Below are positions 27,001 through 42,000 of a stretch of 64,000 bases of DNA, piece after piece. This stretch comes from Serilophus lunatus. Taxonomy: Eukaryota > Chordata > Aves > Passeriformes > Eurylaimidae. The stretch lies in NCBI GenBank assembly GCA_013399895.1, contig VXBA01001571.1, positions 1,598,695 through 1,662,694 of the forward strand, given 5' to 3'. The first letter of the stretch is position 1. The number at the start of each line of letters is the position of its first letter. A program made the position numbers and the translations under genes. The notes under the pieces were generated by a model. It saw nothing but the letters and a program-made list of their open reading frames with translations, was not told the origin of the DNA and ran no database searches.

Positions 27001-30000
27001 AAAAAAGAGACTTATTAGTTCAAGTTATTCATTGTTCCAAAGATTTACTTCTGAAGTAGCCTTTCATCTCAGCTCCATGGCTGTATGATAGTAACTAACA
27101 GAGTTAAATCACAAGCATCATTTAACTCAGAAGTGCAGCGAGCAATTAACATAAGTGTGAGCTGCTCACAGCAACCCCTTCATTAACCACAGTTTCCTAT
27201 GACTTGTAAGCAATGTTTCTCTTTAGCAAAGTACTGAGATAGAATTAACTTCATCAATAAGCTCTTTGACAGCACAGAAAAATATAACAAAGTTATAGGG
27301 AGGAGAAAGTAAACTAACATCAGTCACTAACATCAGTCTTTGACTTTCAGTTTAATACCATTTAAATGCTGTGAAATGAAACAAAAGCAAAAGATTTCTA
27401 GACAAGAAAGGAAACAGTAGGTGGCAAATGTTGTCATTTCATACAGCGTCACATGCGACTATGCTGTGTTTTGCTGTTTAAATCATTTGCTATTCTATTT
27501 GCCTTCATTTACACCAGCTTTCTGCTTTTCTTCTAATTAAACGGATATTTCAAATGGCAAGGGAAGCCCACATGTATGTCAAACATCAAAGCCCCAAACA
27601 AACCTATTTTTCTTTGGCAAGAGATACTGTTTATGAATCAATTGCAAAGAATTTTCACATTTACACTTGGATTTCTTTAAGTATTTCCTGATCATCTTAA
27701 GAGCAAGGAAGAACAACGCATGGATCACCTTTTCTTTGTCTTCTCTGGTTCTCATTCTTTCTCCATAGACCAAAAACACATGCTGGCCTGGATCATAACA
27801 TCCTGGTGACTGGTCAACAAGCATAAGCTGGCACCAGCGGAAAAGATCACGTAAGTTGAACTCCCAGGGTCCTCCTTTCTGTCCCCACTTTTTTTCAGCC
27901 GTTACTTCTTTGTCAATCTTTAAAAAAAAAAAAAAAAATTAAAAAAAAGAATCTTTTATTCCATCCACAAGGTGGTCTACAAATATTTTTTTAAAAAACT
28001 CAACTGAATTTCTGCTTTTGGCACTGCTTACAAGACAGATGACAACCAAATCTTACATTCACTTTGCTGAAGATACGTCAGGAACTAAAGCTCGATTTAG
28101 TTTCTCTCTCCTTTACTATTCCTCTAACATGCAGCTCAAATAAATGAATGTTCAGTGAGATGCTTCCACAAAAGACCTTGCTTTTCACAGGATAACTACT
28201 TTCTCTTAACGTTACTGCTACTGTGCATGTATGTTTTATCTTGTGTGAAAAACAATGCATCAACCAAGCATTTGATTGTGGTGGTACAAGAATTCAGGTA
28301 CTGGGTTTAGTGGTGTTCTTTACTTTCCTCTGCATATACTTCCATCCCTCTTTTTTACCCATGCACTTCTCTATAAAAATGCTTGGAAATAAAACATTAG
28401 ACTAACTTTTTTTTCTAATTTTACTGCATTTTTCTTACTTTTATGAAAAAGAAATTATAATATATTTACCTTGTTATTGAAAGCAACCATTTTAGCAATA
28501 ATAGCTTTAGCAATAGCAGGAAACAATGTATTCCCAATAAACTCCATATCTTCTGCTGACAGTGGATCAACATACACCTGTAAAATCAAGAGAATTCAGA
28601 GTGTTGATACAGTCAGAAGACCACAGGACAGGATCACAACATAGTTTAAACCAAAAAATAAGCTTGCCTGTGTAAATCTATTAAGAAAAGACTTAGGCAG
28701 ACCCTTTCTTCCACCTCCTTGTCTGTATGGATTCTGGCATCCAAAAATCTTAGTCGTCTTGTGCTGTACGTGAAAATTCATTCCCAATTCTGGAACATAA
28801 ATCTCAGCTCTGTGGTCAAAGCATGCATTTAGCCCCTCTAATACAGACTGAGAAGCCAGATTCAACTGAGAAGAGAAATAAGGATACAGTATTAAAGCTC
28901 CACAAAACATTTTTGCGTAGTCTCTAGTTTAACAGTCTGAGATATACAGAAGGTAAAATTTTACTTCTTTGCTGTTCTAGAACTATGACATGTTACTGCC
29001 TCCAACTAGAAGTACTTCTCCTCCTTATGTACACTTACTATTTGTACTGTGTTTTTTTCACTATATCAAAACAATTCTCCATTGTAAAACCTGCACGTTC
29101 AAGGTGTTTCTTCTGAACTTATATTCATATATTTGTGACATTCAGAGTGGGTTTTTTGCTTGTTTTTTAAAAGAAGGCAGTCTAGGCTATTTAAATATAG
29201 TGGTTGTTTAAAGTGGTATTCTTCACAAGTAGGTGTAGGGAGGGAAGAGATAACAGAAGCTAAAGATTTTGCATTCAATAGTAATTAGAATGCATATTGC
29301 CAAGAAGGCAGATCTGTGCACACATATGCTGGAAAGTACTTGCAACACAGTGTGTGGACAAATCTGCAGTGGTAGGATAGCTTATACTGGCATGATGAAA
29401 CTCTTCTCCATCTCAATTAAATCAGTACTCAAGACAGTGTATTAGTCCCAGCAAAACACTTTGCATTTCAGTGAAATTATATCCATGTAAGAACATGTGT
29501 ACCAAAGCTTTTGTTGACATTCTTCCCTAAAAACTTCCAAATTTAGGCTGGGATTCAACTCCTGTTCTCTTGTCTCAAAGAAGTCTAGTCATCACCTCCC
29601 TCCATGGAGGGTGAATAGGCAAAGGGACTTAGTAGAAGGAGATTAATTTTCTCTTACATGGAATGATCATTTTCTATATAGCACTGCATGCACATGACTA
29701 AAAGTAAGCAAAATTTATTTCAGCCATCAACCCTCAAAGCTACTTATCCCACATGCCAAAACATCAATTTGCCCTTGTAGAACATTCCATTTTATTTGTC
29801 CCCCAAACCTGAATTCACCTCATCCAACACAATCCAGTGTCCAGCCTTTAATGCTGCCAGCAGTGGTCCATCACGCCAGGCAAATTCTCCTCCCTTCCCA
29901 CCTTCAACAGGCAAGTCTGTTCCAAATAAGTCTGTAACATCCTTTGGAAGTAGAAAACAGGATGAAGGACTTGGGGAATTACAAAACTTCACAAAAGTTC

Positions 30001-33000
30001 AACAGCCAATACAACAGCCTTTGTTAACTTTAACATTTTCTCCCTTCCCTTTCAGTATCTATATTTTAGGTCTATTTAGAAGATTTCAGTAATTGCAAAA
30101 TGCTAAAAGCTTTTCCATTACAGGACTCCAGTGACCAGCTACTATATTTAAGCAACAAAAATTTAAATTGGAACAGAAAAGCTAAAAAGCCTTAAAGCTG
30201 TTTTCAAGTAATGTTGCAGAAGCCAGGAAAGACATAGTAGACAAAGATATGCATGACTTCACTTGAACAGAAATATCTGGGAATTGGCATTCACTTAGAG
30301 AAGCTTGCTACTCTTTATGGTTCCCCCTCCCATTCAGTTTTATCTTGAGACCAAGATGGAAAAACTGATATTTCAGACTTAGTGCCAAAGTTAAAAAGAA
30401 CTCCACTTTTAAAACGAAACAGAACTTCCACCCTGCCATAAACAAGTTACAAAGTATTTTATTCTACCGTTTGTTCAGACAGGTTGATTCGAACAAGACA
30501 GTTTCCTGAGGCTTTTGCCAGGGCAGCAACTAGACTGGTCTTGCCCACTCCTGGAGACCCCTCCAACAAAATAGGTTTGTTAAGCTGTAGGGCTCTCAAC
30601 AGCCTTTGCGCGTTCACTGCTGTAGTCCCAGCATTTAAAGCATAGTCTGTCATGTTGTTCCTCTGGAGAATAGGGCCTAAAACAAAAGGTAAACCGGAAA
30701 ACAATTACACTAGAATGTTTATGCTGGAGCTGCTGGCAGTGTGCCAACTGAATGAGATCATTCTGTCTGTAATTTGCTGATCTCAGTACAGCAAGAGATA
30801 GAGATCAAGCTTGTATGCCATTCTTAAACATCAGTCACATACACTTTCTGTTTGACCCACAGCTGTGCCTCAGCCCATCTCTGCATATTTATTTTGAATT
30901 TTGCAAATACCATATGAATTTACCATTTATTTTGCCATGAAGATACAACACCTCCTGGTTCATAAGCTATCACTGAAAAAAACATAACTCTGTCCCTGTG
31001 CTTCAGAACATGTGGATCCAAAACTCAGAAGCAGCTCTTGAAAAATTGACAACAAAGGATCCAGTTCTGTCATGTCACAAAATAACGTACTAATCTGTTC
31101 CATACACTGCACTTCCGTGAAAGAAGGCTGATTTAATTAAAATTTGCTTTTTCTTTACTGCTATTATGGCATACAGTGGGGAGAGAGTACAGAGCTCATC
31201 TTCTGAATTCCAGACAGCATAGCTCTCTGGGACAGCTCTCTCCCAAATCTGTCATACAGCATTGCTCAGGTATACAAGATATTAATCACCAATGTTTCTT
31301 ACACATCTTGATACCTGTTTAGTATGAAATGGGTCCAAAGAGAGGAACTAAGCAATTTATAAAAGAGCATTACCTTGTACAATTCTATGCACGACTAATA
31401 CAATCCGTGAATGCCAAAATGCTCAATTGTGAATGATTAATACACAGTTCCATGTTCTAAAAGCTAACTGGCTAAATTAGAAAGCTCACAGGCATCACTT
31501 TTTAGTCCTGTCACTCTATTTTAAGGGTAAAAAGCACTATTTTGCTAGTTTCATTTGCATTAATTTGTCCTGCGAGGAACTAAAATGCAGAGTCTGCATA
31601 ATTTTGCAAAATTTGTATCAAATTTGAGAACCTACAGCAAGGCAGAGTATTAGACTCCATTCTGTTTAGCTTTGTAGCCAGGGTCCCTGCTTCCCATGCT
31701 TTACACAAGGGCCAGGATGAGCTGTAGCTCTAGTTAGTGGAACTTAACAGGCATTCTGACCACACAAAAGTGACAGCAAATTACAACTCAAAATTAAGAG
31801 TTTTGGTAAACCAAAAAAGTCTACAAAAATCAGGTCATTAACAATTAAAAAGTCATCAGAAAAGGAATAAACAGATGTATCTTCTCAATAAATGTGATTG
31901 AGTTGCAATCTACATACACACTTGGAGGCAGAAAAGGCGTTTTTCTAAGGCTTGAGAGCAAATGAATTGTTCTGTGATGGTTCATGTATCCTACTTAGAT
32001 TTAGTGAATAACAAAGCTACTTAAAATATAAACCACAGAATACATGTCCACCCACTCCCACAGTCTCTTACCTCTTGGAATAAAAAATGGGTGAATTCCC
32101 ATAAAGTTGTCCATCCATATAAACTCTCTTTCCTTCGTTCTGTCATAGATCTTTAGTTCATTCTTCTGATCATCAGTCAGCTCAAAGAATTGACTCATTT
32201 TCTCACATAAGAACATCAGGCATTTTTCACGTGCTAATAAAGCCATATCAGCTGAGAAGGAGGTTGTACCTGTAATTAGAAAAGTGAAATACACTTCACA
32301 AACATAACTAGGCACATTCATCTTATGACTAGGAAACTCAGTTCCTTCTTAGAAGCCACTTCTGTGCACAGAGGTTTATATTTTGTTTTAGTGCTTTTGC
32401 TTGCCAATGCTTCCGGTCCCATTTGCCATGGACAAATTGTTCTGTGGGCAACAGAATTAAGGACATCTTATTTCCATAACCCTTTCTTCCACCATCACTA
32501 TCATCCTCGTCCCTTGCCATAGGCCCCCCAGGCTTTCTCTTTCAGTAATTCTTGTGCCTTTCACTTTTCCTCCCCTCCCATATTTATTACTTATCAGCTG
32601 GGGCAGCAGCCGAACACATAGAGATGCCACCTCAGCTGTGTGCACAGGACAGGTCAGCACACACAGATGTGGAGTGGGGAGGGAATAATAGGTGCTCATG
32701 TGCTTAAGCACCATATCAGCTCAGAAGACTCAATAAAAACCACAGGTTTTCTTAATTTGTGTGCTAGCCTTTGTGTGTAGCCTTTTAGTATTATTAATTT
32801 ACTTCAGCTTGCTGTATTAGTCAAACTTTTGCTACTTGAAACACAAAAAAGGCATATGACATATACAACAGTATTAAATGGAAGTGAAAACTTTTCTCAG
32901 AGGTGTTCTATGCTGGTCCAAAGCATGGAACAATATATACAAACATACAGTTTCATATCTTCTGCTACTAAATGAGCACTGAAGACTTACCTGATCCTAG

Positions 33001-36000
33001 TCCATCAATATATACCAAACATGCAGCATGGATAAAAGACATCATTGGAGAAATGTGAAGAAGGCTATACCCCTTGTCAGAATTTGACTCATCTTCTTCC
33101 ATGACATTCATAAAATTAACCCATGACAAGATATCTCTCACACTAAGAATACACTGGCGACCAAACTCCTGATTAGTCAGCCATTCAACAAAGTCCATCA
33201 TGAGTTCTGCTATGTCTGCCCCTAAAGAGAGCAAAATCAACAAAAATCAATGAAGTTTGAGTTATAAAATAATTTTATCGGTCACTATGTTGTTGTAAAA
33301 AACACCTCTAAAGTAAGTACAGCGGTAATGCAGAGCAATGTGGATGTGTACTCTGGATCTTAACAGGCAGAATAACTAAGAGCAAGTTCATGCCTACGCT
33401 GTCATTACATATCCTTTTATATTGAAGTAACAAGACAGAATCAAATGACTAATTGCAACAACAAAGCTGCTGGCAGAAAGTGAAGTACCAGTTCTTTTAG
33501 CACCCTACATTGAAACAAAGCTGGGACACTGAAGGGCTGGGGATAGTTCAGCTACGTGGATGGTGAAGTAAATACAGCCTTGAACTCAATTCTGGCTGTA
33601 ACTGGCTACCCATATAACATGCACAGTGAGGGAAGAACTCAGTTCAAAATATATCATAAATGTCCTCAGAGAGAGATGTAGTTAGAAGAAAAAGGGTCAC
33701 AGTGGTGTAAATTCTAAGAAATGGTTGACAGCCTTCAAAATTTATTTTCTTGCAATGTTTGAATATCAACACAGAAGTACCCACCTTCATGGTTTATTGC
33801 ACCCAGAGACAATCCCGGATGAAGGTTGTGTTTTACAATCTGTATCAAATCATCCCGGCCATTGCTTTGTGGACACCATATTTCTGTGAATCTGTTGCGC
33901 AACGCAGGAGAAAGCTGCAAACGAGCAGAATGACACAGTAATTTGAATTACATTACATCCTACTCCTTAATGTTGCAGTAAACCAATAGCCTTGCAGCCA
34001 CTGAACTTGCAAACCATTAATAAAGTGAGCAAGCTAGGCCTTTCCTTCTAATTTTGATAGGGACACTTTGTGACAAAATCTTAAGAGAGAATGCAGATTT
34101 TAAGACTGTTAGTAGTGGCGACAACGTAGGAAATGGCTGATGAAAAAAGTTCAAAAGAATATGGGAAGAAATGGACCTGATTTGCGAGAACTAAAGCTCC
34201 ATTTCATTCTAGGACACCATGTATCAAACAACAGCTTGGTAATTTCCCTTTGCTTACCAATACAAACTGCAAGGGATTTTTTTTAGCCCTAGCCTCCAAC
34301 ACTGCTTAACAGTTGTGGGACTTGGGGAAGGAGGGCAGGGGGTTGTCTTTGGGATTTTCTTTAACCTGTTTTAAGTTACTTTAACCTGAACTTCACAAAC
34401 AGATTTTTTTCTTTTAATGAGAAAAACCTTTTGAGATACATTGTTCATATTTACTGAGAAGAACAAATGACCTCTAACTGATACTTTCTGAACAGCATTA
34501 AGGGAGAACAATCTCCTATGCAACTTTGTAATTCAGTGCTCAGCAAAATGTCAAAGAAAGCTTCAGGCCTCTCAGTACTCTAAGTAGGCTTGAGATATAG
34601 AATAGTTTTGAGTATGAGTCTAGAGTAGTACAATGTCAAAATGATACCACACAGAAGTGATAGAAAACCAACACACCCTAATCCTCCTTTTCAGCAATGA
34701 AACAGATGTCTACTAGAAAGCACTGGATGCCAGAATTGGCACAATGGGGTTTTTTTTGCATTGCACCTCCAATAATTTAATGGCAAATATGACCTGAAAA
34801 TGCACATTGTATTTCCAGATGTTTTGACATTTACCTCTTTTTTCCCAAAGTCACCTCCAGGGTTCATGGTCGCAAGGATACGAAATTTCTTTCCTGCAAC
34901 TAATAGTTCTACCTCATTCTCCTCATCACCTTGACCACCTTTCTCAGCAAGTACCAATGTCTTTTCAGCTTCAAGAACACTAGAGAGAAGGTTAAAAAAA
35001 TTGTTTCTTTTAAATTTTGTTTCACACTTCAGAAGGTCACTTAAATATGAAATTCACATTAGTTGGCCTGGTTAAATTTTCTTTTACCCAACATAATGGG
35101 TAACAGAAAAGACAGAAATGAGGAATACTGCTACGATCAAATACTGAAATTAAATTTGTCCTTTAATATTTTTTTTACACATCCAAAAGAGGAAAATAAC
35201 TTAAGACATTAAGACTTGGGCAAGATGAGGCAGTTTTATCTTGTCTTACCCTACTATCCTCTACACTTGCTGTCGAAATTTCAAAGAGCAAAAATTGCCT
35301 AAGTATTACTATGATTAAAACTAGCACTACTAGCAGATGGATGACAATGAGAAAAACAAAGTAAACTGGCATAGAAGTTCAAATATACAAAAAAGGCCAG
35401 TTATTTAAGCCTTCGTCCCTTTCAGCAAGCACTATAAAACTATGAGAGCAGCTCACCTAGGCCAGAAAACAAATGTGCCTGAAACAAGATCGATTTACCC
35501 CACTCAGTTTTGTAAAATGAATAGACACACCAAGGATGATAATACTGACACATTTAAGACATACCTGTTAAGTCGCTCTAGTACAGAATCATCAGCTAAA
35601 GAAATCTCATCAAGGAGGAAAAAACCCTCCTCTTTCATTGCTAAAACAAGAGGCCCATCACACCACTCAAAGAGTCTAGAACCATCAGATTCCTCCTGCA
35701 AATTGGAAAAGGAAACGAGAAGTCATAATAATTGCTACCTTTTACTTCTGTGGTCACACTATTCAAGCTGCTATTGATGCAAGACAAACCTGGTCTTTGG
35801 ACCTCTGCCTGACTGGTCGCAGCCCTCCCAGGAAGTCTGATGTCTCCATATGCAAGTGGCAATTCACTGAGTATAGCTTCTGATTTGTCAATGCTGCAAA
35901 GATCTGACAAATAGTAGTTTTACCACACCTGCGAAAAAGTAATTTAATTAAAAGGGGTGAATTTAAAAAAAGTAAAACAACACACTCAGATCACTTTGGA

Positions 36001-39000
36001 CAGGATTTCTCCTTTCATTGAAGAGCTATGAGGCAAAGGCTCAGCATGCAAATTTCCTTTTGCTCCTTTCCTTGAAAGAAATGTATGCAAAGTAAAGCGA
36101 TTTTTGGAACAACTGATGGTGACTCGCACAAGGAGCCTCTAATTAAATTTAAATTAATATCTGCATTGATAGATTTCTGCAGATTCAAAGTCAAATTTAT
36201 TTCAGATTGCCCTTACAGATACTCAGCCAGTCTAACATCTCACTTAACTGCAAATGCGACATGTCTAGATCATGCCTAAGTCTGAGGGAATAAACTACTA
36301 TCTAGTTTTCATTTACTACCCAAATAATTTTAGTTCTCTCTTTTCTTGCATTTTTCTTCCCTTCTGTCCTACAAAAATTCGGTCTGCAAATTTATACCCA
36401 GCACAAGAGCAGGCAGCATCTACTTCCACAACCTCCTTTACAGCATATAAGGCAGAAAACCGGTAGCAAGGCTATATTTAAGGTCTTAAAACACGTAAAG
36501 TGAACATGCTCTTGTCTACTGAAGAATATCTCAATTCCTCAAAAGCAGCTACTCCAGCAAAGTACAGCAAGATTCTACAGGGACCTTGTAAAAGGTGGGG
36601 ACAGAAGTCAGCTCATTTCCATTTTACTCCTTTCTATATAACTTCCATGTAGTTATACACAATGCAGATAATAATCCCATTAAAGACTTGTGTTGAAAGA
36701 CAAGCAATTGCCCCCTCAAAAATGAACTGTAAAAACAGGAGCTGCAAGTCTGCCATGAAAGAGGTTCAAAGGTCCCAGACCAAAGCAGCACTGAAGCCCA
36801 CACAATCATTTTGTGCCTGATTCAGTGGCTGGTGCAGCACTACAGAGAACTGCATCATAAAAAGCAAGATTACCCAGTGTCTCCCACCAGCAGTACTGGT
36901 TCACCAAACTCCAGAGCTCGTCCCACCAAAACGGCAAGTCTTCTCATCCCCTGAGTCCAGACAACATGGCTAAAATCTCTATCCATCACTGACATCCGCG
37001 TGGGAGATTTAGCTGCAGAACACAAAGCAATCCATCAGCTTCAGTCACATCTGAAGAACTACCAGTGCGGTCCTTCTAGGAAACTCACCCAGAAGCTTTT
37101 TGACACTTTCCCCTGAGAAGAGAGACTCAGGATATATTTTTTTCTTGAAGTGTTTTTCAAGGACACTCCGAATAACATCCACCTCCTCCTGTTTCCTGAC
37201 TCTGCCTGCCAGAAGCATAAAACCTATAAAACAGAGAAAGACAAAGCGTTACTACCTGGTAATCAGGGACAAAAATTGACACCTAAGAACCAGGGCTGGA
37301 AAACAATTCTACAGACACTGTAAAGAGCTGAGGCAGCAGAGCTCACCATCATTTGCTAAGTGCTGAAGCCAGTCATACTCCTTCTCCAGCTGTTCTGCCA
37401 ATCTGTACCTTTCAGCCCAACGAAAGAGATCCCTCAGGGTAATGAACCCGTGCTTCCCAGCAAACACTGTCGAACCTCTGCGGTAAGACTGTCATGAGAA
37501 CAAAACGTGAGCCATTTTTTCATGAACCTGTTCAAATACTTTAAAAGCAAATCTAATCAAAACTCTCTGTTGTGACACTTCTACATGCAAATTCCATGAA
37601 AAAAAAAAGTTTAGTACAGTCACGACTTCCTAAAAACAAACTCCCTTTAGGCAGGTATTTGACAGGTACTGGGAACAAAATACTATAGTTTATAATAAAA
37701 AAGATATTAAGAATAAAATGGGTATTTAAAATAAAAGAAAATCCAGTTTGTGCTGCTTTTGAATTAAATTGCAGTTTTAGCTACACAGTAAGTGTCAAAT
37801 GCCTGTTGAACACGGGAGTGTCTGAACACATCCAAAATTATTGCTTAAAAATAGTAGTAAATTTTGCATGAACCAAGGACAGCTACAAATCCAATAGCAT
37901 ACTTTGGATTCAGAGCAAGTAATAATTCTACACATCAAATCCCAAGGCTCTGGTCATTACTTTTTTTACTGGTAGCTTTCTCTCAAATTTGACATCACCT
38001 TCCCTATTCTCTATTTTGATCACTGGAATTAATATCTTGGTGCGTTCTCTTCCAACAATTGTGGTTTAGGATTTTAAATATCTTTTAGGTAACAATACCT
38101 CCTCCTCCATTCAAACCCCCTCCTCTTGCCTAAGGAATTCCTATTAATTTGTGCCTATAACTTTGAAATATGTTTGCATTTCTTATACTGAAACAAGAAA
38201 GACTCTCATACTTGCAAGTCTAACATGACTTTGACAAGTTTGCTGCAATAAGAAGGTGGCAAACTGCATCTCTTGTGCAGGATGGTTTCCAGTTCAGCAC
38301 TTGGCAGTTCATCAAAATGCAATTCCACAAAACGATTTCTGAAGGCTCTGGACAAAACCTAAAATAGAGACCATACTATTGCATTAACTTTTTCCTTCGA
38401 TTTTCCTCATGTTACATATCTTCTCCTACACATCAAAGGAAATAGTGTCCTAGCATACAAATTATCACATACACATAAACATTCAAAGAAAGCATGAGAC
38501 ACAGTCTGGATCAAGACAAAAGATTTAAAATACATTGTGTTTTAACTGCAGTAGACAGCTAAGTACCATAAAGGCACAGGCCCATTTTCCCTAAAACAGA
38601 AGAGGATTGTAAGGGTAAAAGTGAGAAAACTTGTAGGCTGAAATAAAGACAGCTTTCATAGGTAAAGCAAAAGGGGCATGTTCAAGAAAAGCAAAATTAG
38701 AAATGTATTCATTATTTCACATGATGGCAGGTGTTCAGCCACTTCAAAGAAATAAGGGCTTCACCCTGCACAAATGTTATTTGGGGAAACAAACACCAAA
38801 CCTACCCTTCTTTCTCCTTCTCCCCCCAGTTTGGATTGCTGAGCACAATGTCATATACCATAGAATATTTTTTCTGGTCATTTGGAGTCAACTGTCTTGG
38901 CTCTGTCTCCTCTCTGCTTCTTGTGCACCCCCAGCCTATTCCACTGGTGGGGCAGTGTGAGAAGCAGAAAAAGCCTTGACTCTGTGCAAGCACTGCTCAG

Positions 39001-42000
39001 CAACAACTAAGATATCTCTGTGCTATCAACACTGTTTTGATCATGAATCCAAAACATAGCATCACACCATCACCATGAAGAAAACTGGCTATTCCAGCCA
39101 AAACCAGTACAAAATGGACATCAACAACCTAAGCAGAACCTCTTCAAGTGCTCTTGAACAAGAAATGCTGACTGAAGTATAACATTTGTAGAATCACAGA
39201 ATATTCTCAGTCGGAAGGGACCCACACTGATCAAAGTCCAATTCTTAAGTGAATGACCCACATGGGGATTGAAACCACAACCTTGGTGTTTAGTACCAGG
39301 CTCTGGCCAACTGAGCTAACACAATCCTACAATACACAAGAAACTCCAGTTCACTGAAGCACTTAAATCTCAACTAGTCAAAATCAATTAGAAATACGGT
39401 ATCTGCAAAACAAGCAACTCACCTAAATAGAACCCATCTGCACTCAAGATTAGTCTACAGCCACCTCAACTCTCTCCCACTTCAGAGACTCATGTTAATT
39501 CTGTGCTATGCATCACAACATTTTCACATCACACTTCTACATACGAGAGAGTTCAACTCCCCCTAAAGTCTTATCTACTCAAAGGAATATATTATACAGA
39601 CCTTTCTGCCACCATAGAGACCTGGAGGATTCTGTGTGGCAAACAGCATGAAGCGAGGGTGAGCCTTGACAACTTCCTGGGTCTCAGTAATGAACAGCTC
39701 TCTGTTATCATCCAACAAACGGTTGAGAGCCTCCAGAACATCAGTGGGAGCCAAATTCAATTCATCTAGAACAATCCAGTAACCCTTTCTCATTGCATCT
39801 ATGAGAATGCCTTGGAAGGAAGAAAAAAAGCCCTAGTTAAAATCTTACAAAGCAAAAGGAGAAGCAGCAGGCATTTCAGACACTTATAGCAACCCATTTT
39901 CACTCAGCTGAAATGCTAATCCAGAGAAAGAAGCAGCAGTATTTTTTAAGGTGTTAAATTATCTTCTTTATGTCCAATAGGGTAAGTATGATGGAATGAA
40001 CTCTTCAGAATTTGTTTAAATTCTTGTAAGTGATTATTCTAATTGTGCAACTGTTAACTTTGTGACAGGTCATCTCTACATTTTAATAAACAGACAAGCA
40101 AAAAAAGAAGAAAAAAAAATACAGTGAAGTGAGTCAGGAATTTAGAGTATATAAAACAGGCTCACTCACCTTCCTTAAACACCAACTTCCCAGATGCATC
40201 TGATGTGTAACAGCCAATATATTCTTGGATGTCAGTATGTTCATGATTGTTAATCCTTACACAGTGATTCCCAGTAGCAGCAGCCAACCAGCGAATTAAA
40301 CTGGTTTTACCAACAGAGGTCTCTCCTTGAATCAGTACTGGATGAGTCCTAAGAGCCATAACCAAAATAAGAGAGTTTGAAACATGAGCCTTATCTTTCT
40401 CATATACAACATGTCGAACCACATTATGAAAACATCACCACTTAACTCACTTTGGGGCATCCAAGATCACACGCTAAGACTTTACTGCCAAGTGACAACA
40501 GCTACCCATGAAACGTTTCACAGCATTGTGAAATAAGCAGATTATTCTAACTGCAAATTTCTGAGTTGCAATTTAAATAAAACTAGTTATGGCAGTAAGA
40601 CAGTTTAAGAAAAAACGAAATAAATTTATTAATGTAAGTCACTCTATAATGAAAATTAAACAATAAACAGAAAAGAGAGGCACCAACACTGAAGGCCTAA
40701 ATAAACATATTTAACTTAATTTTTTAATGAAAAATTTGGAACACTTACCCTGCAGAAACAACTCTGACAATGTCTTTCAGATTAAGCTGAACTGAAGGGG
40801 TTAGCACATAACTCTCATCTACCGTAGGTTCTTTGTCTCCAGCTGAAATCCAATATCCTTCTATAAGTATAAAACTCCCTTCTTGGGGTTTTGGTATTTG
40901 CTAAGGAGACAGATATACAAATGAGTTTCAAATTACTAAAGAAAACAACTACAGTTACACCAATACAACGTATTCTGTAAAAAGTAATTTTAAATGAATC
41001 CCTGGGCACTCCAGCAGAAAGCACTGACTCCTTGTCACAGAATGCAAATTACAGGAAAAACCTGAAGCAGGAATCTTTGCCAGTGCCATGAGGACAAAAA
41101 TGATCCAAGAGTTTTAGCACTGAATTTTTAAGGGCATTTCCAGACAGGAAATTTCCTTTCGTTTGTTTTATTCATACATAGTTTCCAGTAGGAAGAGGTT
41201 TATTCTGAAACAAATACCTATCTCTTAAACTGGCTTCCCCATCCTGAAGCCCATGCAAACTCATGCTGGGCTTCCAGTAGTAATGAGATTCTTTTTTTCT
41301 CCATCAAAGCACAGATGTTTGCTTGAGATCCATATATTCTGCATTCAGAGACTAAAAATATAAAGCCTGTGAAAGCTCCTCAAAAGTCTGTGAACACTTT
41401 ACAATTGGAGTCACTGCATTAAGCTGCCCACACTCCACAATGCTTTAATTATTCAAACTTCCTTTTTTTTCAAATGAACAAATAAATATATGGACATTTC
41501 AAGGAAAGTAAAAAGCTTCAAAGGAATGGTATTATTTCTTTTCTAGCTCTTCTCTTTATAACATGAAAACCAGAACTGCAAGAAGGAAATGCAGAGGAAA
41601 AGGCAGAGAAGACAAACAGCTGTCTAGAAGCTTAGTTACCAACCTGCTTGAGAAGACTTTTGATGTTGCCAGAGACTATATGCTTGCAAATTAGCCTTTG
41701 AACTACTGGGTGAGAACCTCTGTCAAGCTGTGTCAGGAAACTCAAACAGAAGCCCTAGGAAGAAGAATTATTTTCAGTGATAAAATGAAAAATAAAAAGG
41801 AAAAAAAAATACACATTAAGGAGTCGTTTTTCTTCAGCACTACGTTTAAAGATTACCCTTGACCCAAACAATCTTTGTTGTGAACACACATTGAAACCAA
41901 TGCTAGCACAGGTAATCACCTCATACAGTGAGCGTGGTATGCTGCCACATGGGTTACATGCTGCAAACCTCAATGCCCTGCAGAGTGTACGGAGACTGTA

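Noticed and set aside
38703..38979. Overlapping plus-strand open frames of about 80 codons
   Set aside because: They overlap the truncated LTR and show no recognisable domain.
39240..39326. Possible tRNA-Ile gene on the minus strand
   Set aside because: The acceptor stem and anticodon loop do not fold as a functional tRNA, and the sequence runs straight into a CR1-type tail, so it is a SINE.
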